NCBI GenBank assembly: GCA_023376005.1
Contig: CM042181.1
Coordinates: 22,742,011 to 22,806,010, forward strand
DNA length: 64,000 nucleotides
Direction: 5' to 3'
Source: Doryteuthis pealeii
Taxonomy: Eukaryota > Mollusca > Cephalopoda > Myopsida > Loliginidae
Shown here: positions 46,305-56,336 of the stretch, piece by piece
Numbering within the stretch: the first letter of the stretch is position 1
How the letters are laid out: each line of letters opens with the position of its first letter
The notes under the pieces: model-generated
The model's database searches: none
The model's input: only the letters and a program-made list of their open reading frames with translations
What the model was told of the DNA's origin: nothing
Translations under genes and position numbers: made by a program

Positions 46305-46566
46305 AGAATGTTAATGTGTGTGTGTATGTATGTTCATACAATCAGCTCTGTGTGAGTGTGTATTCATGAAGTCCAAGTGTGTGTGTGTGTGTGTGTGTGT
46401 ATTCGTTCATGAAGTCCAAGGCAGAAACATCAAGTCTATTTTTTCATTTGTATTATTTAGAATTTTCCGGTTGTTGTCCTGATCTTTATTGTTATACTAG
46501 ACAAAACGTGACCCATTGAGCTCTGGATAGATAATTGGGATTAGGGAAAAGTGAGTTTGCAAAGCC

Positions 46567-46598
<32 letters not shown>

Positions 46599-46962
46599 AC
46601 AACAGGAGAATTTAAGGGAAAAGAAACATTAAAATCATTTTGTAAGATTTCTAATTCTCCCATCTCTCTCTACTCTCATAGAGAAACTAACATATATAAC
46701 GAGGAGGTAATCAAGATATACATAGAGAGGGGGAAAGTGATAGGCAGACTTGTCAGTTTTTTACTTAATTGCAAATTACGACTAATCATAACCAATTAAA
46801 ATGGATTTTTTTTTTTTCCAAACAATTCAATTCTAAAAGTAAGGAATAATTTAGTATAACTTTCTTGTCATTAAACTAAACAGTAAAAAAAGCCTTTAGG
46901 AGACAAATGTTGATTTGCTCAGCTTTAGCATAATAATAGACACACAACATTTCAACGTCTAG
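46305..46962. repeat. (TG)n and (TA)n microsatellites, otherwise no gene
   Basis: TG-rich tracts at about 46315-46405, with 'CATGAAGTCCAAG' duplicated beside them, and a (TA)n run at about 46570-46598. A P1-type tail fragment ('CTGATCTTTATTGTTATAC') lies near 46478. No coding sequence seen. Confidence 0.6.
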
Positions 46963-47138
46963 TCATATTGAAAGCACTGGTTCCCGCTAAATCACTGAAA
47001 TTAAGCAGCGATGAGTCTGTTCAATACTTAAATGAGTGACCATTTAAGCATCAGCAGGTACTGTAAGAAACCAAATATCAATATGATTTAATTCAGCATT
47101 AAATGACTTGAAAATGATTGGTATGCCATAAAACAAAA
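46963..47138 (+). repeat. 5S rRNA-derived SINE with shared tail, copy 1
   Basis: Follows the 5S rRNA pattern: 'GCACTGGTTCCCGCTAAATC', 'AAATTAAGCAGCGATGAG' (5S A-box region), 'CAATACTTAAATGAGTGACC' (C-box region) and a 3' end 'GGTACTGTAAG'. It then has the tail 'CAGCATTAAATGAC...TGGTATGCCATAAAAC', the same tail that follows tRNA-headed SINEs here. Confidence 0.8.
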
Positions 47139-47147
47139 TTATCAGAC

Positions 47148-47282
47148 ATTTCGGCCAATTTGACCTCTACCCTTCTTCAGGTGTTTCTTGCTGAATACCG
47201 GAGCCTTCACCAGTTCAACGATAAGGTTCCCAAGTTCGACAAGAAACACCTGAAGAAGACTAGAGGACCCTTCAGCCGAAAC

Positions 47283-47283
<1 letters not shown>
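47148..47283. repeat. P1-type inverted module
   Basis: Inverted arms 'TTTCGGCCAATTTGACC...CTTCTTCAGG' and 'CCTGAAGAAGACTAGAGG...CAGCCGAAAC', then (TG)n/(TA)n. Confidence 0.65.
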
Positions 47284-47333
<50 letters not shown>

Positions 47334-47404
47334 TATAAGAATAAAGATGAGGACAACAGTCAGAAAAATCTAAATAATACAAAATATCAAGCCACAAAAC
47401 AAAC

Positions 47405-47542
47405 AACATTTCGGCCAGTTTGCCCTCCAGCCTTCTTCAGGTGTTTCTTGTTGAATACTGGAGTCTTCACAAGTTTAACAAAAAGTTTCACAAGTTCGAC
47501 AAGAAACACATGAAGAAGGCTGGAGGACACTTCAGGCGAAAC
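47405..47542. repeat. P1-type inverted module, second
   Basis: Direct repeat of 47148-47283. The right arm has CATGAAGA in place of CCTGAAGA. Confidence 0.65.
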
Positions 47543-47711
47543 GTATGTGTGTGTGTATGTGAATATGATGAAGACAACAGATAATACAAATTATCAAGCT
47601 TCATCTCTCCAAAATTCAGACATTTTGTAGTTCTCTCGTTGAGATCGGCCCCCAAATCAGTCTGTACCTCAAGAAAACCAGTCTCCTTCCAAATATTTCT
47701 CCATTTTGTGA

Positions 47712-47717
<6 letters not shown>

Positions 47718-47765
<48 letters not shown>

Positions 47766-47785
47766 GCTTTTTTTTTTTTTTTTTT
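47718..47785. repeat. (CT)n then poly-T
   Basis: A pure CT run followed by a T run. Confidence 0.9.
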
Positions 47786-47883
47786 CTCTCAATTTTCTAA
47801 TAAAGCTCTAAATTCTAAGCACTGTAAATCCATGATCCATTTCTCATCCCCAAAACCCCAAATTTGGATTCATCATTGACCCC

Positions 47884-48046
47884 TGTTCCCACTAGAACAC
47901 TGGTTAAGCAACAATAAGCCTGTTCAATACTTAGATGGGTGACCATTTGAGCAATAGTAGGTACTGTAAGCAACCTGAATCCTTTATTTATCAAAAAGCA
48001 TTAAATGACCCATATAGAGTTGATATGCCATAAAACAACCAACCCA
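47884..48046 (+). repeat. 5S rRNA-derived SINE with shared tail, copy 2
   Basis: 'GTTCCCACTAGAACACTGG', 'GGTTAAGCAACAATAAGCC', 'CAATACTTAGATGGGTGACC' and 'GGTACTGTAAGC' track 5S rRNA from its middle to its 3' end. The tail 'GCATTAAATGACCCA...GTTGATATGCC' follows. Confidence 0.8.
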
Positions 48047-48144
48047 TCTGATCTCTCAGATAAAGCAAAGATTCATCAAAGCTGGGGAGGGGGGGTAATT
48101 TCCATGGGTTGCTGCTTTGAGGATTTGTTCAGGACAGCACATTA

Positions 48145-48345
48145 CAGCTAAGTCAGACTGAAAATACTGGTTCCCACTAGATCACGAAAGTTAAGCAATG
48201 ACAGGCCTGTTCATTACTATATTGGGTGACCACTTAAGCAACAGATGTGATGCTCCAGCTCACAATCTCCCTGGTCTAGCAAAAAGGGGATAGGCTCCCT
48301 CGCTGTCTGGCTGATACCGACAATAAGCCACTTTGCCACTTCTTC
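48145..48345 (+). repeat. 5S-headed SINE carrying the SINE-A body
   Basis: Head 'CTGGTTCCCACTAGATC', 'AAAGTTAAGCAATGACAGG', 'TATATTGGGTGACCAC' from 5S. It is joined to the SINE-A body with 'CTCCCTGGTCTAGC', 'GGGGATAGGCTCCCTCGC' and 'GCTGATACCGAC'. This makes it a chimeric SINE. Confidence 0.75.
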
Positions 48346-48416
48346 ACTATTCTTCTAGAATGATGGCTTTGGCATTAAATAACCCACAAAGGTTGATATG
48401 ACATTAGAAAAGGAAA

Positions 48417-48665
48417 TAGTTTTGGTAGCTCAGTTGGTAGAGTACTTGAGTGGAATCACAAGGTTCCTGGTTCGATACCGGCCCTCGCCTACTCAGCGTA
48501 CAACTAGCACAGGGATCTGTGCAGTTAAGTGGGGAGCTGATGGTAGGTGTAGCACTCCATCTCAGATGCTAAAAAACAATCTCCTTGGTTTAGCACAAGT
48601 GAAAGGAGGATAGACTCCCTCGCTGTATGGCTGATACTGACTCTTGGCCACCCCAACAACTTTTT
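48417..48665 (+). repeat. SINE-A, well preserved
   Basis: A box TAGCTCAGTTGG, B box GGTTCGATACCGG, and the full body to 'TTGGCCACCCCAAC'. Preceded at 48370-48410 by a separate copy of the tail module. Confidence 0.8.
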
Positions 48666-48829
48666 TTTTACTTTTCTGTGCCAGACTCTGTATCTTTTGA
48701 AAGGATTAAGCTGGATTATCTTAATCTTTCTTCTGTTTAATCCACTTTAAAGCTGATGCGCTTTTGGCCTGCAAGATAAGCTCGCTTGATTTGTGATCTG
48801 AAAAGAGAGAAAAATCTCTTCTTCTTTTA

Positions 48830-49138
48830 GAAGTCCGTCGCAGAGACAATGACGTCACTCCATGTCTTCAACAGTTGTGGACGCTCTGATGGCTAAGTTA
48901 GTCCAATTCTGGACTTGCAGATGCGGTCACACACATTGCAAGGGAAATTCCCATCAACATTTGGTGGTTCATGATGACGTCGCCGCTCTGCAACCCTGTT
49001 AATCTCAATATTGAGCTGCTCATCTCCTGTGCGGAACGCATCTCGCCAACCCTGTCTGTTAGAGGCCAAATCTTCCACTCTTGAAGGTATGATGGTGTAA
49101 TTCTTCAGCATCGTCTTAATATGCTCTTTGAACCAAGA
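48830..49138 (-). pseudogene. LINE 3' fragment: end of endonuclease-reverse transcriptase ORF
   Basis: The minus strand encodes 'SWFKEHIKTMLKNYTIIP' then 'SRVEDLASNRQGWRDAFRTG', 'INRVAERRR' and a Cys-rich end 'FPCNVCDRICKSRIGLT'. After a 1-nt frameshift it continues as 'SHQSVHNC'. The pattern C-x2-C plus 'RIGLxSHxRxH' closes the ORF of a well-known group of animal non-LTR elements. No RT palm is present; the fragment is 5'-truncated, as is usual for LINEs. Confidence 0.7.
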
Positions 49139-50675
49139 GAGAGAACGGGTTGCTTAACTCTACATATACTGAAATATTTTTTGATGTTAAAGTGTAGTTG
49201 CTGTTCAGTTTCATTGCAACTAAATTATGGCCCCCTCCTTGCTCCCTCCCCCCCCCCTTGGATCCTCAAAAATGTAATGGGACATGGGGTGGGGGGCAGT
49301 TTCATTGAGCTAGGTGGGCAAGGGCTTTTGTAGAAGGTCATTTATTATTTTTTTTATTCAATACAAAATATTTCAAGTATTGTTTCAAATCTCTCGCCCT
49401 CTCTTTCTTTCTTTGCTTAATCTCTCTCCACCACCCTCTCCCCATCCTCATCTCCCCCCCCCTGCTCCTAATCTTCTCTTATCACTGCCACTGACGATTC
49501 CTTCCTATTTCCTCTTTGGATTTCAACAATTTTGGCTGCTTTTCACCAGAATTTTAACGCTGCCTTCTTAGATAATCAACACCTTCTCACCCCCCCCCCC
49601 CCCCCATCCTAATCCTGCTCAGTCTTCGGCCTTCTGTGATCAGCCTCCTATCAGTAATACCAGGTTTGCATTGGGAAATGGTGAAATATTTGGGAGAGAC
49701 TTTTTGGGTAGATTTTATAATCTGGAAAACAAAAAACAATTAAAAAAAAAAAAAAAAAAAACAAATTTCTCTTACCTCTGCATCTGTGTGTCTGTTTGTC
49801 TGCAGGGCTGGCATATATTACTACCCTCCCTCTCTGACTGGGGAGGTGTTGAAGGGTGGGTTTCATATTTTCTAGAAATACTACTTTATGAGAATTGACA
49901 TGTAGTGGGGGTGGGGAATGAGACTCAAGCACCAGCCCTGAATCTGTGCGTGTGTATGTGGGGGAGGTTTGCCCTTGTTGCTATTGTCATCTTCATTTGT
50001 TCCATTGGAAAAAAAAATGCTGTGCCCCTCCACACCCCCCACTTCATCAGTGTAGAAAGACGGGGGGGGGTAAATTGGGGGGGAATTGTGTATTGACCAT
50101 CAAGTTAAAAGACATTTTTTTTTTTATATTGATTTGGAGAAGTTGGCCCTTCCAATCAACCCCAATCTTGGGGGGCTTTTTTTTTTTTTCTTGCCCACTA
50201 TTCTGAGACTGCTTCTGCAACTGATTCCGTCTACCAAACTGGAAATTCTTGTTGATTCGTGCCAAAGGAAGAGAAGGAAAAAAAAAAAAAAAAGACACCC
50301 TTCCTCCCACCCCTGGGCACCCGGCTCCCCAAAACCGACACATCCCAACAAGACAGTCGTTCATCTACGTTCAAGATTTTCAAGGAGCGGTGAACTTAAA
50401 AAGTGCAAAGACTTTTTTTTTCTTTTTTTTTTCATCGTCAAGAAGCAACCACCTCTCCAGCCCCCCAGCCCCCCTCAAATGATTTAAGTGATTTTCTCAT
50501 CACCTGGGTCTGCATATTCATCACATTTCAAATTTTGTTTTTATTTATTTTTATATTAGATTTTCTTTTTTTATTCTGATTGATTTTTCAATTTTATAGA
50601 ATTCTTAAAAAAAAATGGACTTTTAGGTTTATTCTTAGTTTTTAAATTTTCTCTCATAAAAGAGAAAAATAATTT

Positions 50676-50710
<35 letters not shown>

Positions 50711-50985
50711 CTTTTTTTTTTTTTTGTTTGATTTGCATCGAAAGAAAGACTTTGCAATGTTGAAGAAGAAGAAGAAGAAATGCATTTGTTTCTTTTTTCT
50801 TTCTTTTTTTTTTTTTTTTCTTTTTGCACTGAAAAAAAGTTAGAATTTAACTACAAAATAAAATATAAATTTAAAAAAAAAAAAGACTATTTGTCCCCCT
50901 TAAATGTTCTTGTTTTTTGTTTTGTTTGTTTTGTTTTTTTCACTTTTATTTCTTTTTTTCTGTCTTTTTATTCTCTCTTCTCTCT
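49139..50985. other. Low-complexity non-coding DNA
   Basis: C runs, G runs, A runs and long T runs (for example about 50680-50725) with C/T-rich stretches. The open frames here are compositional and resemble no family. No SINE or TIR element was recognised. Confidence 0.6.
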
Positions 50986-51219
50986 CCTCTCTCTCTATTC
51001 TCTCTCCTCTCTCTCTCTATCTCTTTCTCTATTCTCTCTCTCTATCTCTCTTTCTCTCTCTCTCTCTATTCTCTCTCTCTCTCTCTATTCTCTCTCTCTC
51101 TCTCTATTCTCTCTCTCTCTCTCCTCTATTCTCTCTCTCTCTCTCTATTCTCTCTCTCTATCTCTCTCTTCTCTCTATTCTCTCTTCTCTCCTCTCTTCT
51201 CTTCTCTCTCTCTATTCTC

Positions 51220-51253
<34 letters not shown>

Positions 51254-51256
51254 TCT
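50986..51256. repeat. (CT)n microsatellite with TATTC interruptions
   Basis: Long CT array interrupted regularly by 'CTATTCT'. It produces Leu/Ser-rich chance frames. Confidence 0.95.
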
Positions 51257-51561
51257 TCCTTCTCTTTTTTTTTCTTTTTTTTTTTTTTATAAAGGATTGT
51301 ACGGCATTAAAAATCCATTGTTTTCTCTGCATATGAACAGAGATGTGAAAAATCAAGTCAATTGAGGAAGATTGACTCCTCCTCTTCCTCCCCTCCCCTC
51401 CTCCTCTTTTGGACAAATTTCTTTTCAACAAAGTTTGGGATGATAAACAGATTTTAAAAGTCCAGTATTGTCATCAGAACTTCTGGGATTGGTTTCCCAG
51501 CAAACAAAAACAAAAATTAAAATCAAATAAATTTCTCACACATGCAGCCCCTCACACACAC

Positions 51562-51616
<55 letters not shown>
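51257..51616. other. Non-coding, ends in (TG)n(TA)n
   Basis: Pyrimidine-rich sequence followed by a compound TG/TA microsatellite at about 51560-51614. No gene seen. Confidence 0.5.
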
Positions 51617-51860
51617 AGAATATGTGTTTAATTGAAGTCATACCTAATTTTGAAAATTAATTAATTGATAATTAATGAATTAGGCAGGCGTATCTGTTCA
51701 AATGTAAGCCTAAACAAATCGAGAAAAATATTTGTTTAGCCTTACATTTGAACAGATACGCCCACCTAATTCATTAATTATCAATTAATTTTCGAAATTA
51801 GGTATGACTTCAATTAAGCACATATTCTCCCAAAAATTGTCGGCTAAGGCCCTATCAAAC
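51617..51860. repeat. FB3-related palindrome with deleted centre
   Basis: Arms share 'AGAATATGTGTTTAATTG', 'TAATTAATTGATAATTAATG' and 'GCCTAAACAAATCGAG' with FB3 at 10730-11115. The arms meet directly at about 51730, so the hammerhead-bearing centre is missing. Confidence 0.8.
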
Positions 51861-51880
51861 ACATTGTTTGTTTACTTCTC

Positions 51881-51911
<31 letters not shown>

Positions 51912-52054
51912 ATATACGTATAAGTATTAACTTACCGGTGGGTATAAGAACGATCGTTGGAAGCGCACAATATCCAGAGGTTAAGGTTGAGAAAAAACAA
52001 ATACAAAGTGCTCAATACAATGTAGAGCATAAATTTATTTAAGAATGGAAATGA

Positions 52055-52095
52055 GTAACCTACTCGAGTTTCATCGATAGATTCTTCAGGGTTAC
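52055..52095 (-). ncRNA. Type I hammerhead ribozyme candidate H2
   Basis: Minus strand, 41 nt: stem I GUAACC (52095-52090); CUGAAGA (52089-52083); stem II AUC/GAU with loop UAUC; GAAA (52072-52069); CUCGAG; U16.1 and A17 (52062-52061); stem I return GGUUAC (52060-52055). The two stem I strands are perfect 6-bp complements. A15.1 to U16.1 is the 8-nt palindrome ACUCGAGU, so stem III is minimal, as in H1. The triplet is GUA. Stem II is only 3 bp. It is not in a palindrome. Downstream on the same strand is AATAAATTT, which could act as a poly(A) signal. Activity is inferred. Confidence 0.65.
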
Positions 52096-52099
52096 TTTT

Positions 52100-53150
52100 A
52101 AATTAATCGAGTTTACGATTAATCTTTGGTGTTATAAACATGCCCGTTGGAATGGGACTTAAATTTAGTAGAGGAACGCTTGTTTACATTTTCGTAGATC
52201 AGGAACGGTTTTTGATTATTGAATTAAAAATTTGGATTAATTTATGGGAATTATTTTTTAATTATTATTTAATAAAAGATATGTTATGGGTCGTATTAAT
52301 AGTTAAAAGTTGAAAATTTAAAATTATTTAATAACTAGTTTAATTTGGTTTGAGAGTATTTAAAAAATACAGGTTGTGTATGTTACGATAATAGAAGTTT
52401 TGGGTAGTTAAATATAGTTAATTATATAAAAAATATAAAGAGATAAAAGTAAGAATGAAAGTAACGGTAAGCAAAGATGCATTGAAATAAAAATAAAAGT
52501 GGAAAATAAAAAATAAAGTGAAAATAAAGGTGAAAAAATATGTTCAAATTTAAAATTTAAAAAAATTTTAGGGAACGGTGTTTTTTATTTTAACTGGGAT
52601 TAAAATTAGAATTATGTAAAACAAAGAGATAGTTGGATAATTGAAATATTATTTTTGGTTTTATAATTTTGGGTTATTTATTGAAATTTAAAATTTTAAA
52701 ATCTTAAAATTTAACATTTAATATTTTAGCTAAATTAATACTTGAGTCTTAAGGTATATATATTTTTTTTTTTTTCTCTAAATTTTTAAGTTTACGGTTT
52801 GCTGCCGCATGATTTCGTTTATAACTGGTGTTTACTGTTTTAAATGTTGAAGTAAATTAGTGTAATTTATTTAAATTGCAAATAAATAATAATAAAAAGA
52901 TTTAAAATTAATAATAAATACTAAAACTGATTGAGTAAATTAATAAATAGAGTTAAAAAAATAATATTAAATTTAAATATAATATATATATATATATATA
53001 GATAGAGAGAGAGAGAGTTTTCCTTTCTTGATTTTGTTGGCCTACTAAAATTGTGTTACAGAGCTCCTTTTTGTGAGGACATATCTTATGTATTAGTATA
53101 GTACTTATACTCGGGGAACCTTCTTGTAATCAGGGGCCATCACGGAACTT
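52100..53150. other. AT-rich DNA without recognised features
   Basis: Very AT-rich, with long A- and T-biased tracts and a (TA)n(GA)n microsatellite at about 52980-53016. No coding frame. Confidence 0.5.
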
Positions 53151-53294
53151 TGAACCTAGCCCTTTATTCAGTCCACGGGGGTATCCTGTTCTCATTCTGC
53201 TAACCATAGCTGGGGTACAGGTGTTAAGCTGTGTTTATTATTCTATGTTACTGCTGCCCTTGACCAGGATTGAACATGCAGTCTAGAGATAACT

Positions 53295-53528
53295 GTCACT
53301 GGACCATATGACCTTTAGGCACCCCTTTTTGATCTCGATTAAGAAAGGACATGTTTTTCATTTAAACCGTCAATATCCGGTTGTTTTAACAGACAATTTT
53401 TAGATTATTTTATTAATTATAAAACTAACCCTAACTCACAACCGGATATTGATGGTGTAAATGAAAAACCTGTCCCTTTTTAAAATAGATCAAAAAGGGG
53501 TGCCTTAAGGTGATATGGTCCCTGTCAC
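53295..53528. repeat. Fold-back element with about 105-bp arms
   Basis: Arms start GTCACTGGACCATATGACC and include 'TTTAGGCACCCCTTTTTGA' and 'TATCCGGTTGT' with their complements. Preceded by a weak SINE-B-like minus-strand segment (about 53190-53290). Confidence 0.7.
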
Positions 53529-53554
53529 TTAGAACTGTCAACCTAACTCGTTTT

Positions 53555-53712
53555 GATTACGACAAGAAGGTTCCCGAGTTTGAGAAAGTTCCCAAGTCCA
53601 ACAAGAAATACATGAAGAAGGCAGGAGGGCACATCAGCCGAAAAATTGTAGAGATAACAATGAAGATGAGGACAATAGTCCGAATAATACTAATTATCAA
53701 GCCTTATTTCAA
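53555..53712 (+). repeat. P1-type module, single arm
   Basis: 'CATGAAGAAGGCAGGAGGG', 'CAGCCGAAAAATTG', 'AACAATGAAGATGAGGAC'. One arm only, so no fold-back. Confidence 0.6.
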
Positions 53713-53985
53713 ATTCAGAGAAAAAGAAAATCTGTATTCCCTTTGAAGGGCATTGGCACAAAGTGAAAGGGACATTGCTCAGTGATAACCATTACACCAT
53801 GCACAAAGACATGAGGTTAATCTATATATTAACAATCTATATCAATGTGTATGGTTGGCACTATTATACGTGAAGAAGCGGTTGGAATCCAACGTACAGT
53901 GTTATTAGAAGAGTGCTCAATATCTGCGATTGAGCATTAATAAATAAATATTTTAGTTCATATTTTTATTTACATTGGAACAAGT

Positions 53986-54133
53986 TTGCTACCATTGGTT
54001 TCTTGCTGTGTATGCTTAATTTTTTATGCGTAGCAATAAAAATGTTTTGAAAAACATTTTTCGTTGCCTGATGATTGCTATACTTTTTAAAAAAAAAATT
54101 AAGTATACACAGCAAGAAACCAATGGTAACAAA
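53986..54133. repeat. Palindromic element, about 55-bp arms
   Basis: 'ACCATTGGTTTCTTGCTGTG' is mirrored by 'CACAGCAAGAAACCAATGGT'. The centre holds a second hairpin around 'AAAATGTTTTGAAAAACATTTT' (two half-sites). Confidence 0.75.
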
Positions 54134-54149
54134 CATAATGAAAAGAAGG

Positions 54150-54286
54150 AAAGGAGGAAAAAAAGTGAGTTAAATCAGAGATTATTATACTTTTTACATA
54201 TTGAAGTATTTAGCAATAGCTCTTAAGTAAACATCAAATGTAATAATTAAATTATCATACTCTGGTATATCCACAGGTCCTGCTAG
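54150..54286 (+). mobile_element. Helitron-2 family, 3' fragment
   Basis: Shares 'GCAATAGCTCTTAAGTAAAC' and the end hairpin region 'GGTATATCCACAGGTCC' with CTAG (54283-54286) before T. A second diverged copy starts right after, at about 54292. Confidence 0.6.
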
Positions 54287-54388
54287 TCAAGAGATAAATA
54301 TTATATTTTTTACATATTGAACTATTTAGCAATAGCTCTTAAGTAAACATATCAAATGTTGTAATAATTAAATTATCATACTGTGGTA

Positions 54389-55016
54389 CAGGCCCCGACA
54401 CTAACTTTTTTTCATGACCGTCCCGAACAAAAATTATCAACCGTCCCAAATGGGGTTTGGACCGTCCCAAAATCAAAATATTTTTGTTTAATTCATTAGC
54501 ATCATCTATACTTGTCAGTCGTCAGTAGCATAATAACATGTAATAAAACATTAAGAAAAGCTGAAGCAGTGATAATTCTGGATATTTAAGACAAAAAATC
54601 CATTTCCTATTGTGTTTTGAGCTAAAAAAAAAATCCTTTTTACTTTAAGTTACCCTGAGTTTGATTTATTCATAACAGAATTGCTTTAAAACTCTAATAA
54701 ATATGTTTACTGGTTTAAAATAATTTACAGATTCCAAACGTTCAGCATGTCCGTCCCGAAAAAGGAAACCAATGATTACATGAAAATTGAAATTTCAAAA
54801 ATAAATTTTTTATTGAAACGAAGGGGAAAAAAATGTTCCTGGTAATTCTTTCATATTCATTTTTTATTAAATTCTGGTCTCCATGACCGAGATCCTCCGT
54901 CCCACCACTCCTTTACGGCATGGTTAGGAAAATTTTTTACTGTCCCGGATGACGTATTGATCGTCCCGGATGTAATTTTTATCGACGGCATCAATGTCTA
55001 GCCCTGCTGTGGTACA
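54389..55016 (-). mobile_element. Non-autonomous hAT element with 8-bp TSD, inserted in Helitron-2
   Basis: Bounded by 8-bp direct repeats CTGTGGTA (54381-54388 and 55017-55024). Ends are CAGGCCCCGACACT and, complementing the other end, CAGGGCTAGACATT, an imperfect inverted pair. CAGGG-type ends with 8-bp duplications are typical of hAT elements. The interior is marked by repeated 'CCGTCCC'/'GTCCCGGA' words. No transposase frame. Removing it rejoins the Helitron-2 terminal hairpin. Older copy at 6921-7459. Confidence 0.75.
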
Positions 55017-55033
55017 TCTATAGGTCCTGCTAG
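55017..55033 (+). mobile_element. Distal end of the interrupted Helitron-2
   Basis: 'CTGTGGTACATCTATAGG' region followed by TCCTGCTAGT, the expected remainder of the Helitron-2 3' end after the hAT insertion. Confidence 0.6.
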
Positions 55034-55211
55034 TGAAAATTATTTCTACCAGTTTATAATAAATTGGTAGAATTAATTTCATGTGTATTAAAAAAAAGAC
55101 AGATGGTTGATCCTCAGCCACCGCCTTCTAGCACCTTTAAGCTAAAAAGAGGTTGGATTTTTTTATTTGCTATAAGAACAATTTGAAGAATATGGTCAGA
55201 ACAATCGTATA

Positions 55212-55293
55212 GGTGCTAGGGCTTGACATGACCAGCCAATTCGTCAGGCGGTCGGAGAGGCCCCCTCTGATAATCGGCTGGTCATGTCAAGCC
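55212..55293. repeat. Short palindrome at the start of R1
   Basis: 'GCTAGGGCTTGACATGACC' is mirrored by 'GGTCATGTCAAGCCCTAGC', with about 35 bp between. Confidence 0.75.
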
Positions 55294-55700
55294 CTAGCAT
55301 CTATATGATTTTCCCAACCCTATTGCCCTTATGGCAAGCTCCAACCTCTTTTTATCATGGGTGCTAGAAGGCGGTGACTGAGGGTCTACATGTCCTGGAA
55401 ATGATATTAAACTCTATCTGATGGTGAGGTTCCAGTTTTAGAGGTTTGGGGGAATGTGGAGCACCCCTTCATCACCATTGCTCCCTGGTCCACTCTGACC
55501 CGGAGTGGTAGTACCTGTTAGGGTCCCATCTATGGGTTAAATAGAAAAACGAGTTCATAAACAAAATTGTATTATCCATTAAAAATGAAATTATTTCAAA
55601 ACTTTGTCGGCATTAAATATTTTTGAATACCAAATTACCAATAGAAGTATTCGGCATAAAATAACCCAAGGGGTTGACATGCTGTAAAACCCAACCACAA
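55262..55700. repeat. Dispersed repeat R1, second copy
   Basis: Direct homologue of 432-840 with the same tail module. Confidence 0.7.
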
Positions 55701-55753
55701 CCAACCAATTCATCAGATCAGGCCTCTCGAAGGTAAGGATTTAAGTGGAATGT

Positions 55754-56075
55754 GGTAATCTTGAACTTTAAGTGACTAAATTCCTACCATAAAAAGGGAT
55801 TTAACTCTCATTGCTTTAAGAGTCAAGTCCTTTTAAGACTTAAATGAGAGTTAAGTCCCTTTTGTTCTTTTTCCGAGAAGAAGCTTGTAAACAATGGCAA
55901 CCATTTTTGATTCAACGTAATTTTCATGGAGAAAACACAACACTTTTCAAATCCATTTTAATATAACTCCAAAATATCATAAAATGTCTTTTTAATAACA
56001 ATTAAGTTCATTTTCAAATAATGCGCAAGTACAATTTTATGGTAGGAATTTAGTCACTTAAAGTTCAAGATTACC
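55754..56075. mobile_element. MITE with about 41-bp terminal inverted repeats
   Basis: Ends GGTAATCTTGAACTTTAAG and its complement, matching through 'CTAAATTCCTACCATAAAA'. The interior has 'AATAACAATTAAGTTCATTT' as in 4012-4462. No clean target duplication is visible. Confidence 0.75.
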
Positions 56076-56336
56076 AATATGTTCTACTTTAGTTTGTTGT
56101 TCTCTGATGTGTTCAGGCTAACATTCTTATCTTAACCATTATCTCAACTAAAACAACAAAGATAAGGACATTAGGGGAAGCACATCAATTACTCTGGGGG
56201 GAAACAATCATATATAATAACACTCGTGTTCCTTAATTGTACAACCGTTACTATCTTACAACACCCTCTGCATAAAAATCAGACCGTCGAATCTGATTAT
56301 CTGGTGTTGCTTATCCACCAAATTCTTATTGCTTAT

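Noticed and set aside
46963..47070. Functional 5S rRNA gene
   Set aside because: Many changes from conserved 5S positions and fusion to a SINE tail.
50780..51365. Open frames rich in Leu, Ser and Phe
   Set aside because: Pure products of the CT microsatellite and poly-T tracts.
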